DNA of 56,479 nucleotides from the NCBI GenBank assembly GCA_002401455.1, contig NVTE01000006.1:1867-58345 (forward strand), read 5' to 3'. The notes below the pieces were generated by a model. The model saw only the letters and a program-made list of their open reading frames with translations, was not told the DNA's origin and made no database searches. Within the stretch, counting starts at the first letter, position 1. Every line of letters begins with the position of its first letter. Positions 23,570-31,956 of the stretch are shown piece by piece. The position numbers and the translations under genes are program-made. Source of the DNA: Alphaproteobacteria bacterium (lineage in GTDB: Bacteria; Pseudomonadota; Alphaproteobacteria; Sphingomonadales; Emcibacteraceae).

Positions 23570-25948
23570 ATGGTACAGAAGATACGTGTTTTCCAAACAA
23601 TTAAATGGGTTTTCGCGGGACTTGCTATACTCTTTCTGGGGGCTGTGCTCACTGTATTTTTCACCTTCAGAGCAAGCCTGCCTCTGCTGGACGGAACTTT
23701 TATCTCGTCATCCGTTGCCCAGAATATTCAAGTGGACAGAGACAAGAATGGTAACGCTACCCTGACGGGGGAAAACCGTCTTGACCTGGCTTATGCTACC
23801 GGTTTCATTCATGGTCAGGAAAGATTTTTCCAGATTGACCTGTCTCGAAGGATGGCTGCGGGTGAAATATCTGAATTATTTGGCCCTCTGACGCTGAACC
23901 TGGACAAAAGCAATCGAGTGCACCGTTTTCGGGCGCGGGCCGAAAAAGCAACCAGAGATATGTCGGACAGCAATAGAGCCATGTTGAGAAAATATGTCGC
24001 GGGCATCAATGACGGTCTGAATAATCTGGGCAGCAAGCCTTTTGAATATTGGTTGCTGCAAAAGGAGCCAGAGCCCTGGACAGAAGAAGACAGTTTTCTG
24101 GTTATCTATTCTATGTTTTTTGCCCTGCAATCAGGGACAATAGATGCGGAGATGCATAAATATTTTCTGTCCCAGAGCCTTGCCCCTAAACTGGCTGAGT
24201 TTTTGCTGCCGACAAAAACAGAATGGGATGCGCCAATTCAGGCCGATGAACAGCCGTGGCGGCCACAGGATATTCCCTCCCGGGCGGTATTAAAGGACCA
24301 CAACACCACGCTGACCTTTCTACAGACCCCAGATAACCCGGTTCCTGGCAGTAACAATTGGGCGGTATCAGGGGACTTGACTAAAACGGGTGCCGCCATG
24401 CTGGCCAATGACATGCATCTGGGCATTCGGGCCCCGGCAACCTGGTTCCGCCTGCGCTTAAAGATCAGGGATGGTTCCCTTGATATATCCGGGGTCTCCC
24501 TTCCGGGCACACCGCTGATCATTGCCGGCAGTAATGGCTATGTGGCCTGGGGTTTTACCAATTCCTATGTTGATACCTCGGATTATGTTGAGCTTAACCT
24601 TAACCCGCTGTTTAACCAACAATATCTGACAGTGGACGGTTATAAGGATTTTGTCCTCCACCGGGAAGAAATCAAGGTCAATGGGCAGGAGCCGGTCACT
24701 TTGAATATCCAGGATACCATATGGGGGCCGGTCATTGATTTTGGCACGGGAACATCCTTTGCCCTGAACTGGGTGGCGCATCAACCGGAAGCGGTCAATA
24801 TGGGCATGATCAGGATGGAGCAGGTGAAAACCGTTCAGCAGGCCATGGCCACCGCCCCGGATAACGGAATTCCGGCGCAAAATGCCATGCTGGCAGACCG
24901 GGACGGTAATATTGGCTGGATTCATTTTGGCGCCCTGCCCAAACGGATCGCCGGAGACTATGGCCTGCCCGGGGACTGGTCAACGGGAAAACTTGGCTGG
25001 CAGGGCTGGCTCGATTACGACCAGAGGCCCAAAGTTTATAACCCGGAACAACAGCGTTTGTGGAGCGCCAATAGCCGGGTGGTTTCTGGTGATGATTATG
25101 CCAATGTCGGGGACGGGGGAGCCGATATTGGTGCACGTCAGCAACAGATCCGTGATGGTCTGATGCGGCTGGGGAAAGGGCTGGTGGAAAAGGATCTCTA
25201 TGAAATTCAGCTGGATAACCGGGCCATATTTTGGCAGCGGTGGCAGCAACAATTGCTTACTGTGTTGAAGAGGTCGGGTAATCCGGCTCTGGCACCATTT
25301 ATCCCTGACGTCGAAAACTGGGGTGGCCGTGCTATCATATCCTCGGTTGGATTTCGACTGGTGAAAAATTACCGGAAACGGGTTTATGAGGCTATAATGG
25401 GCTATATCACCGCCCCTTGTGGGGAGAAATTTAGCTCCTGCGATTATAAAAAAGCCACTCACCAGATGGAAAGCCCCTTATGGCGCCTAGTGGATCAGCG
25501 GCCGGACGGCTGGTTGCCGAAAGAATTCAAGGGGAACTGGCAGGCTTTCTTTGAACAGATGGCGCTCACCGCCTGGGCTCCAGTGGTTGGCGGCGATATC
25601 CTGCTCAAGGACTATATCTGGGGCGAAGAAAACCGGTCATCTATCCGCCATCCGCTTAGCACATCGGTTCCCTTGCTGGGATTGCTGACAGATATGCCTG
25701 AAGTAATGCAGAATGGTGCCCATGAAAAAATGCCCCATATTGCCGCTCAGGTTTTTGGCCAGTCAGAAAGAATTGTGGTTAGCCCCGGGCATGAGGAAGA
25801 TGGCCTGATGAATATGCCAGCCGGTCAGGCGGGACATCCGTTATCCCCCTATTACGGGGCCGGTCACCAGGATTGGGTTGCCGGAAAAATGACACCTTTC
25901 TTACCAGGGAAGGTAAAGTGGTCGTTGGATATTATGCCGCCAAAGTGA
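23570..25948 (+). CDS. Penicillin-acylase-family Ntn hydrolase
   Basis: This 792-aa S45-type enzyme is made as a precursor that cuts itself. A membrane or signal segment is near residues 8-28. The alpha part has DLAYATGFIHGQERFFQIDLSR-like text (YATGFIHGQERFFQID, about 71-86). The new N-terminal Ser is in VPGSNNWAVSG (about 255-265). The beta part includes MLANDMHLGIRAP. It could cleave penicillins, acyl-homoserine lactones or other N-acyl compounds, and this cannot be told. GTG 23567 just before ATG 23570 is the alternative start. It is 21 bp after the molybdopterin gene. Confidence 0.92.
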   Translation: MVQKIRVFQTIKWVFAGLAILFLGAVLTVFFTFRASLPLLDGTFISSSVAQNIQVDRDKNGNATLTGENRLDLAYATGFIHGQERFFQIDLSRRMAAGEISELFGPLTLNLDKSNRVHRFRARAEKATRDMSDSNRAMLRKYVAGINDGLNNLGSKPFEYWLLQKEPEPWTEEDSFLVIYSMFFALQSGTIDAEMHKYFLSQSLAPKLAEFLLPTKTEWDAPIQADEQPWRPQDIPSRAVLKDHNTTLTFLQTPDNPVPGSNNWAVSGDLTKTGAAMLANDMHLGIRAPATWFRLRLKIRDGSLDISGVSLPGTPLIIAGSNGYVAWGFTNSYVDTSDYVELNLNPLFNQQYLTVDGYKDFVLHREEIKVNGQEPVTLNIQDTIWGPVIDFGTGTSFALNWVAHQPEAVNMGMIRMEQVKTVQQAMATAPDNGIPAQNAMLADRDGNIGWIHFGALPKRIAGDYGLPGDWSTGKLGWQGWLDYDQRPKVYNPEQQRLWSANSRVVSGDDYANVGDGGADIGARQQQIRDGLMRLGKGLVEKDLYEIQLDNRAIFWQRWQQQLLTVLKRSGNPALAPFIPDVENWGGRAIISSVGFRLVKNYRKRVYEAIMGYITAPCGEKFSSCDYKKATHQMESPLWRLVDQRPDGWLPKEFKGNWQAFFEQMALTAWAPVVGGDILLKDYIWGEENRSSIRHPLSTSVPLLGLLTDMPEVMQNGAHEKMPHIAAQVFGQSERIVVSPGHEEDGLMNMPAGQAGHPLSPYYGAGHQDWVAGKMTPFLPGKVKWSLDIMPPK

Positions 25949-25966
25949 GTTTAAGGAGTAGGGGGC

Positions 25967-26443
25967 TTAGGTTGACAGTTCCAAGGGAATAGCAGTGGTG
26001 TATTTTACTTTTGTCACGGCAAAACGGGAATGAATTTCATGAACCATATCCATTTTAAGTAATTTCTTGCGCAGGAAACTTTCATAGGTCTGCATATCCC
26101 GGGTGATGACCCGGACCATGTAATCCATCGATCCGCTGATGGTGTAACATTCCGTGACCTCCGGGTAGGTGATGATGGTGCTTTCAAAAATTTCCAGTGC
26201 CTCTTCCGTATGGCTGGATAATTTTATGCTGGCATAGACAATGATGTCCAGGTTGAGCTTTTTAGGATCGATCAGTGCTACCCGCTGGGTGAGGACGCCG
26301 AGGTCTTCTAGCCTCTTTACCCGTCGCCAGCAGGGGGCTGTGGACAGGCCAACCTTTTTGGCCAGGTCCGCATTGGTCAGATCACTGTTTCTTTGAAGGG
26401 CGTCGAGTATTTTTTTATCGGTTTCGCTGATGTCTTCGGTCAT
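25967..26443 (-). CDS. Lrp/AsnC-family regulator (first copy)
   Basis: This 158-aa protein has the Lrp layout: a helix-turn-helix with DKKILDALQRNSDLTNADLA (about 9-28) and STAPCWRRVKRLEDLGVL, followed by the RAM ligand domain (about 65-140) with ECYTISGSMDYMVRVITRD. It is divergent from the leucine-type dehydrogenase across a 413-bp AT-rich gap and probably controls it in response to branched-chain amino acids. A second Lrp protein (30124-30597) serves the bkd operon in the same way. It converges on the penicillin-acylase gene with an 18-bp gap. Confidence 0.95.
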   Translation of the reverse strand: MTEDISETDKKILDALQRNSDLTNADLAKKVGLSTAPCWRRVKRLEDLGVLTQRVALIDPKKLNLDIIVYASIKLSSHTEEALEIFESTIITYPEVTECYTISGSMDYMVRVITRDMQTYESFLRKKLLKMDMVHEIHSRFAVTKVKYTTAIPLELST

Positions 26444-26856
26444 TTTTATCCCTTTAGGGCAATTATTGTAAATAACTATACTAAATATAGCTTAAATCGG
26501 TATGATTTTCATGTAATTTTTTGAGAGTTAAATTCCGAATCTCTCCTTGATACGGTCTTAATAAAATTTCACAAATAAGGTTGAAAACTATCAAAATTTA
26601 TAATATTTTGAAATATTATTATAAGGTCTTGAAATTATTTTATGCTTCAATCCTTCCGAAAAGAGGATGTTTGCTGTAATTTTATTGCTATTTAAGTCAG
26701 TGGAGGTTTACGGATATTCCGAAAAAGGCGGAAACTGTGGGTTTGCATTTTTAGCTTGCTGGTAACCGACAGAAAAAAGTTCTCGACAAAATAAAGTCAG
26801 CCTACTACCAAACTAGGTATAAATTCTGAATACCTGATGAGAAAGGTGAATGTAAC
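26444..26856. other. AT-rich divergent control region, Lrp gene to leucine dehydrogenase
   Basis: This 413-bp region has no gene. It holds three inverted repeats that could be regulator sites: CTATA-N5-TATAG at 26476-26490, close to the lrp start; a 20-bp palindrome with 9-bp arms ATAATATTT/AAATATTAT at 26600-26619; and AGGTAT-N9-ATACCT at 26815-26835, just before the dehydrogenase ribosome site. The long AT runs suggest DNA bending, as is usual for Lrp-wrapped promoters. No strong -35/-10 pair stood out, and no small RNA is evident. Confidence 0.55.
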
Positions 26857-27909
26857 ATGATGGATGTTAATCAGTTTAAAGACCATGAACAGGTGGTGTA
26901 CCTGCATGACAAGGAAACAGGCCTCAAAGCCTTCATCGCGGTGCATGATACCTCCCTTGGTCCAGCTGCCGGCGGCTGTCGCATGTGGAATTATGAGAAT
27001 GAGCTGGAGGCTCTCAACGATGCTCTGCGCCTTTCCCGGGGGATGAGTTTTAAAAATGCGATCGCGGGATTAAAACTCGGCGGCGGTAAAGCCGTGATTA
27101 TGGGCAATGCCAGAACCGATAAATCCGATGCGCTTTTTCAGGCTTTCGGGCGCATGATTGACGGGCTGGGCGGCAAATATATTACGGCTGAAGATGTGGG
27201 GATGACCGTGGAAGACATGGAAGTTATCGCTGGCGAAACCAAGCATGTTGCGGGCCTGACCAAGGGCGCACATGCCAGCGGTGATCCGTCTCCCTTTACC
27301 GCAACCGGGGTTTATCTCGGTATCAAAGCGGCCGTAAAGCATAAAACCGGCAAGGACAGCGTCGAGGGGCTGACCATTGCCGTGCAGGGTGTCGGCCATG
27401 TAGGATATTATTTGTGCAAACACTTGCATCAGGCCGGGGCCAAGCTCTTGGTGTCAGATATCAATCAGGATAGTTTGAACCGGGTTGAACAGGAATTTGG
27501 GGCAGAGATTGTTGATCTGGACAAAATACTGTCCTGTGATGTGGATGTCTTGTCCCCCTGTGCTCTGGGCGCGGTGATCAACGATGAAACCATTGACCTG
27601 ATCCAGACCAAAATCATCGCCGGTGCCGCCAATAACCAACTGGCCCGGGACGATCACGGTCAGGCCCTGATGGACCGGGGTATTCTGTACGCCCCTGATT
27701 ATGTCATTAATGCTGGCGGTATCATCAATGTGGCGGCTGAAACCCGTGGCGCTTATGATGTGGACTGGGTGAATACCAAGGTTAACAAGATCTATGATAA
27801 CCTGCAGGTCATTTTTGAACGGTCCGTTTCAGAAAAACGGCCAACCAATCATATAGCCGACGAGTTGGCCAACGAAATCATAGACAAGGCCCGGGCGGCT
27901 AAGGGATAG
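26857..27909 (+). CDS. Leucine dehydrogenase-type (Glu/Leu/Phe/Val family) dehydrogenase
   Basis: This 350-aa NAD-dependent enzyme deaminates branched-chain amino acids to 2-oxo acids. Marks are HDTSLGPAAGGCRMW (about 30-44), the catalytic-lysine region GLKLGGGKAVIMG (about 71-83), DVGMTVEDMEVI (about 112-123), and the Rossmann part IAVQGVGHVGYYLCKHLHQAGA. The length fits leucine rather than glutamate dehydrogenase. An AAAGGTGAATG site stands before the ATG. It is divergent from the first lrp gene and overlaps tail-to-tail by 11 bp with the arylformamidase. The products match the substrates of the Bkd complex downstream. Confidence 0.93.
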   Translation: MMDVNQFKDHEQVVYLHDKETGLKAFIAVHDTSLGPAAGGCRMWNYENELEALNDALRLSRGMSFKNAIAGLKLGGGKAVIMGNARTDKSDALFQAFGRMIDGLGGKYITAEDVGMTVEDMEVIAGETKHVAGLTKGAHASGDPSPFTATGVYLGIKAAVKHKTGKDSVEGLTIAVQGVGHVGYYLCKHLHQAGAKLLVSDINQDSLNRVEQEFGAEIVDLDKILSCDVDVLSPCALGAVINDETIDLIQTKIIAGAANNQLARDDHGQALMDRGILYAPDYVINAGGIINVAAETRGAYDVDWVNTKVNKIYDNLQVIFERSVSEKRPTNHIADELANEIIDKARAAKG

Positions 27910-28783
27910 GCCTGATCTGTGTTAGAACAGCCTGGAAAAGCGGGCTGTTTTGGTTGTTTAATTCCAATATAATGTCAAAATGGTTAAAGGCTGGCATGGC
28001 AACATAGGTAGCGTCATGACCGGCTTTTTGCCAGGCTTGCTGATAGTCCTGTGTCTGACGTTTGAATTCATCTGTTTCATTGCCGCCGTAACTGAATATC
28101 GCCGGGCAGCCCTGACCCGGTATGTGCAACAGGGGGCTTAAGTCCCTGGCATCCTCATCTGTCATGGCCAGAGGATCATTGACATAAGTCCCGACCAGCG
28201 GCCGCAGATCGTATATGCCGCTGACCTCACAGGCCCCTTTCAGGGGACAGCCGTTATAGCCCTTTTCTGGCCAGTCCATGGCGATAACCTCTGCCACCAG
28301 ATGGGCACCGGCAGAACTGCCGGACAGGGTGATATTGTTCTTGTTGCCGCAGTAATCATCACAGTTATCCAGAATCCACAGAACCCCGTGTTTGACCTGT
28401 TCGACAATCTGAAACAGGCTCGCATCCGGGGCCAGTGTATAGTCCAGCGCGATAAATATGATGTCATGGTCAAGAAAGTTGGGTGCGGCAAAGCTGCTCT
28501 CGGCCTTGGATAATTCCTGCCAGTAACCGCCGTGGATGAAGACATGGACCGGGAAGGGGCCCGGGCCGTCTGGCACAAAAATATCCAGAGTGCTGCGGCC
28601 TTCGGGCCCGTATTTTATATCTTTATGGCAGTGGGCATGCAGCTGGTCATACGCCGCTTTACTCTGATCCCTATATTTCCTGATATAGACCATCACGTCA
28701 TCAATGCAGGAGCTGGGGGAATATTGCCGTTCCAGCTCTTCTCTGGTCATCTTGCCATAAGGGGTCATCAATTTATTTTCCAC
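27899..28783 (-). CDS. Probable arylformamidase (alpha/beta hydrolase of AFMID type)
   Basis: This 294-aa protein has the oxyanion motif HVFIHGGYWQEL (about 79-90), the nucleophile elbow SGSSAGAHLV (about 150-159), and a late His in FNHFDIILEL. The HGGYW motif is typical of the eukaryote-like N-formylkynurenine formamidase group. Kynureninase is divergent from it by 88 bp, which strongly supports that role: it would make kynurenine, the kynureninase substrate. The more common bacterial formamidase KynB is an unrelated cyclase-like fold and is not seen here. Other esterases of this family are a less likely alternative. Confidence 0.8.
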   Translation of the reverse strand: MENKLMTPYGKMTREELERQYSPSSCIDDVMVYIRKYRDQSKAAYDQLHAHCHKDIKYGPEGRSTLDIFVPDGPGPFPVHVFIHGGYWQELSKAESSFAAPNFLDHDIIFIALDYTLAPDASLFQIVEQVKHGVLWILDNCDDYCGNKNNITLSGSSAGAHLVAEVIAMDWPEKGYNGCPLKGACEVSGIYDLRPLVGTYVNDPLAMTDEDARDLSPLLHIPGQGCPAIFSYGGNETDEFKRQTQDYQQAWQKAGHDATYVAMPAFNHFDIILELNNQNSPLFQAVLTQIRPIP

Positions 28784-28871
28784 TTTTGGCCAACCTAACA
28801 GATTTGCTTCATTTACAGCAAGGGGAGAAAATAATAGGATGCCGACTACTTCTCAAATGTGAGTAAAATTT

Positions 28872-30113
28872 ATGCCTGAATATTCCCGTGACTTTTTCCT
28901 GAACCTGGACAGCCAGGACTCATTAGCTCCTTTCCGGGCGGAATTCCATTTGCCCGAGGGGCTGATTTATCTGGACGGAAATTCCCTCGGGGCCATGCCA
29001 AAGTCGGCCAAAGCCCGCGCCCTGGACGTGGTGGAGCGGGAATGGGGCGAGGATCTGATCACCAGCTGGAACAAGAATGGCTGGTTTCATCTGGCGGAAA
29101 AACTCGGCGACAAGATTGCCGGCCTGATTGGAGCCGGACCGGGCGAGGTTATGGCCTGTGACACCACGGGCCTGAACCTGTACAAGCTGTTGTCGATGGC
29201 GCTGGACATGCGGCCTGACCGTAAAGGGATTGTCATGGAGGGCAGTAACTTTCCAACCGATAATTATATGGCGCAGGGGCTAATTGGTCAGCTGGGCCGG
29301 GGTCATGAGATCCGCTTTGCTGAAAAAGAGGGTATTCTAGATGCCATCACCAAGGATGTGGCGGTGGTCTCCCTGACCCAGGTCCATTATAAGACCGGTC
29401 ATCTTCTGGATATGAAGGCGATTACGGACAAAGCCCATGCGGTCGGGGCGCTGGTGATCTGGGACCTGTGTCACAGCGCCGGAGCACTGCCCATCGACCT
29501 GAACGGTTGTGAAGCTGATTTTGCCCTGGGCTGCGGCTATAAATATCTTAATGGCGGGCCGGGGGCGCCGGCGTTTATCTATGTGGCCAAACGCCATCAG
29601 GGCCAGGCTAGGCAACCGCTGACCGGATGGTGGAGCCATGCGGCTCCCTTTGCTTTCGAGAGAGATTATCGTCCGGCGGATAATATTTGGCAGACCCTGA
29701 CCGGAACCCAACCCATATTGTCGCTGTCGGTTCTTGAGTGTGGCCTTGATATCATGGGCCGGGCCGATATGGCTGAACTCCGGGAAAAATCCTTGAATCT
29801 GTCCAGCTATTTCATTGACCTTGTGGAGGAGCATTGCGGGGGCTATGGGTTTACTCTTGCCACACCACGTGAGTGGGATGACCGGGGTAGCCAGGTTTCT
29901 TTCACTCATGAGCATGGGCTGGCCATCATGCAGGCTTTAATCGCGGATAAGGTGGTTGGCGATTTCCGGGCACCGGATATTGTCCGCTTTGGCTTCACCC
30001 CGCTCTATACCCGCTATGTGGATGTCTGGGATGCGGTGTCGCGCCTGAAAAATATCATGGAGCAGGAGCTGTGGCGCAATCCTGAATTTGCCAAGGCAGG
30101 AGCCGTTACTTAA
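28872..30113 (+). CDS. kynU: Kynureninase
   Basis: This 413-aa PLP enzyme splits kynurenine into anthranilate and alanine in tryptophan degradation. It has YLDGNSLGAMPKSA (about 34-47), WGEDLITSWNKNGWFHL (about 58-74), the DLCHSAGALPIDL loop (about 198-210), and the PLP-lysine region GCGYKYLNGGPGAPAFIYV (K about 227). The length is standard. GTGAG precedes the ATG. It is divergent from the arylformamidase, and the second lrp gene converges on it with a 10-bp gap. Tryptophan dioxygenase is not in the window. Confidence 0.96.
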   Translation: MPEYSRDFFLNLDSQDSLAPFRAEFHLPEGLIYLDGNSLGAMPKSAKARALDVVEREWGEDLITSWNKNGWFHLAEKLGDKIAGLIGAGPGEVMACDTTGLNLYKLLSMALDMRPDRKGIVMEGSNFPTDNYMAQGLIGQLGRGHEIRFAEKEGILDAITKDVAVVSLTQVHYKTGHLLDMKAITDKAHAVGALVIWDLCHSAGALPIDLNGCEADFALGCGYKYLNGGPGAPAFIYVAKRHQGQARQPLTGWWSHAAPFAFERDYRPADNIWQTLTGTQPILSLSVLECGLDIMGRADMAELREKSLNLSSYFIDLVEEHCGGYGFTLATPREWDDRGSQVSFTHEHGLAIMQALIADKVVGDFRAPDIVRFGFTPLYTRYVDVWDAVSRLKNIMEQELWRNPEFAKAGAVT

Positions 30114-30123
30114 GGTAAATTAC

Positions 30124-30597
30124 CTAGAAACTGCTTTCCAGAGGCAGTTTGGTGGTGTGTTTGACGGCGGTCATGGCGATGGTCGAGCTGATTTCCTGGA
30201 CACCTTCAATTTGTGACAGCTGGTCCCACCACAGGCTTTCATACTCCTGAATATCCTTGACCACGATTTTCAGGAGGAAATCCACATTGCCCATCAGGGT
30301 ATAGCATTCCAGTATCTGGGGGATGTCCTGAATGATGTCAATGAAGTTGGGCAGCCGCCGGCCATGGGCGGTCATCTTGACCTGGGCAAAGAGGATGATA
30401 TCCAGCCCCGCTTTTTTATGGTCGAGCAGGGCGACCCGGCTTTTGATGATACCATCTTCCTGAAGCCGTTGAATTCTGCGCCAGCACACCGACTTTGATG
30501 ATCCGACAGTTTCCGCGATTTCGGCCACTGGCAGCAAGGCATCCTCCTGTAATAGGTTTAGAATTTTTTTATCCAGGTCATCCATCTGAGGTCTCAT
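30124..30597 (-). CDS. Lrp/AsnC-family regulator (second copy, Bkd-type)
   Basis: This 157-aa protein has the Lrp layout: MDDLDKKILNLLQEDALLPV, the helix-turn-helix with VGSSKSVCWRRIQRLQEDG (about 30-48), and a RAM domain with ECYTLMGNVDFLLKIVVKD. I chose ATG 30597. ATG 30585 (MDDLDKK) is a close alternative, and a TTG at 30606 would extend it. It is divergent from bkdA1 and resembles BkdR, the Lrp-type activator of branched-chain 2-oxo acid dehydrogenase operons. Two TCCCATAT half-sites in inverted order lie between (see 30609-30674). Confidence 0.92.
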   Translation of the reverse strand: MRPQMDDLDKKILNLLQEDALLPVAEIAETVGSSKSVCWRRIQRLQEDGIIKSRVALLDHKKAGLDIILFAQVKMTAHGRRLPNFIDIIQDIPQILECYTLMGNVDFLLKIVVKDIQEYESLWWDQLSQIEGVQEISSTIAMTAVKHTTKLPLESSF

Positions 30598-30608
30598 TTG
30601 GCACAATA

Positions 30609-30674
30609 TCCCATATTTTAGCTATAAAAGAAAACTTTGTGCCGTTTCTATAACAAATATCGGGGTATATGGGA
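30609..30674. promoter_or_regulatory. Inverted half-sites between the second lrp gene and bkdA1
   Basis: TCCCATAT (30609-30616) and ATATGGGA (30667-30674) are 8-bp inverted copies 50 bp apart, centred in the divergent gap. The sequence between is AT-rich, with TTTTAGCTATAAAA near 30617-30630. The spacing could suit an Lrp octamer that wraps DNA. This is suggestive only. Confidence 0.3.
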
Positions 30675-30721
30675 AGAAATTTCACCATAACAGTGGTAAA
30701 ATGCGTGCAAAGGAGAATGAA

Positions 30722-31954
30722 ATGGTTCCAAGCAGCGGTAAAAATCTAAATGTTCCGGCGCCCCGACACAGGCCAGGGGAAGAACCGGAATTTGACAATC
30801 TGGATATCCCCAGCGCCGGGTCTGTATCACGCCCCGACATCCTGACCGACCCCAAAGATATGTATGTCTATGCCAATACCCTGATCCGGGTGCTGGATAT
30901 GAAGAATAATGCTGTTGGGGTATGGGACCCGAAGCTCTCCGCTGATGATCTGCGCAAGGGGTTGACTGATATGATGACCACCCGCATCTATGACGACCGC
31001 ATGCAGAATATGCAGCGGGTCGGCAAGATGTCTTTCTATATGAAGTCCCGGGGGGAAGAGGCTGTCGCGGTGGCTCAGGCCATGGCTTTGGATAAAAAGG
31101 ATATGTTGTTTCCGTCCTATCGTCAGCAGGGTTTGTTGATTTCACGGGGCCGGGATTTGCTGGACATGATGAACCATTGCCTGTCCAATTCCAAAGATAA
31201 CTGCAAGGGCCGGCAGCTGCCGATCATGTATACTTGGCGTGAGGGCAATTTCTTTTCCATCTCCGGTAACCTGGGAACCCAGTTCTGTCAGGCTGTGGGC
31301 TGGGCTGTGGCCTCGGCCTATAAAGGCGAAGACGCCATTGCCTCTACCTGGGTCGGGGAAGGGACAACGGCTGAATCAGACTTTCATCATGGCATGACTT
31401 TTGCTGCGGTTTATAATGCGCCGGTCCTGCTTAATGTGGTCAATAACCAGTGGGCGATTTCCAGCTTCCAGGGGTTTGCTGGCGGCGAGAAGGCAACCTT
31501 TGCCAGCCGGGGTATAGGCTACGGCATGCCGGGCCTGCGGGTTGACGGCAATGATTTTCTGGCGGTTTATGCCGCGACTAAATGGGCTGCCGATCGGGCC
31601 CGTAGTGGTGGTGGCCCGACCCTGATTGAGCTGTTCACCTACCGGGCGGCAGGTCATTCCACCAGTGACGATCCGGGAAAGTACCGGCCGGAAGATGAAT
31701 ATGAAGCCTGGCCGTTGGGCGATCCCATCGACCGGCTGAAAATGCATCTGATTGAAATCGGCGAATGGTCAGAAGAGCGCCATGAACGGGAGCTCAAGGA
31801 GATCACCGCCCTGGTCACCCGCAAATACAAGGAAGCTGAATCGTACGGTACCCTGAATTCCGGTGCCCGGCCAGAAGTGAGCAGCATGTTTGAGGATGTC
31901 TTCAAAGACATGCCCGATAACCTGCGTCGTCAACGCCAGCAGTTGGGAGTTTAG
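30722..31954 (+). CDS. bkdA1: Branched-chain 2-oxo acid dehydrogenase E1 alpha
   Basis: This 410-aa subunit, with E1 beta, binds thiamine diphosphate and decarboxylates the 2-oxo acids of leucine, valine and isoleucine. The ThDP motif begins WVGEGTTAESDFHHGM (about 216-231) and ends in VVNNQWAIS. Other marks are SFYMKSRGEEAVAVAQAMAL (about 103-122), the phosphorylation-loop-like RAAGHSTSDDPGKYR, and EEAYEAWPLGDP-like text (YEAWPLGDPIDRL). I chose ATG 30722 because AAGGAG stands 6 bp upstream. An ATG at 30701 is possible but weaker. First gene of the bkd operon. Confidence 0.96.
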   Translation: MVPSSGKNLNVPAPRHRPGEEPEFDNLDIPSAGSVSRPDILTDPKDMYVYANTLIRVLDMKNNAVGVWDPKLSADDLRKGLTDMMTTRIYDDRMQNMQRVGKMSFYMKSRGEEAVAVAQAMALDKKDMLFPSYRQQGLLISRGRDLLDMMNHCLSNSKDNCKGRQLPIMYTWREGNFFSISGNLGTQFCQAVGWAVASAYKGEDAIASTWVGEGTTAESDFHHGMTFAAVYNAPVLLNVVNNQWAISSFQGFAGGEKATFASRGIGYGMPGLRVDGNDFLAVYAATKWAADRARSGGGPTLIELFTYRAAGHSTSDDPGKYRPEDEYEAWPLGDPIDRLKMHLIEIGEWSEERHERELKEITALVTRKYKEAESYGTLNSGARPEVSSMFEDVFKDMPDNLRRQRQQLGV

Positions 31955-31956
31955 GC

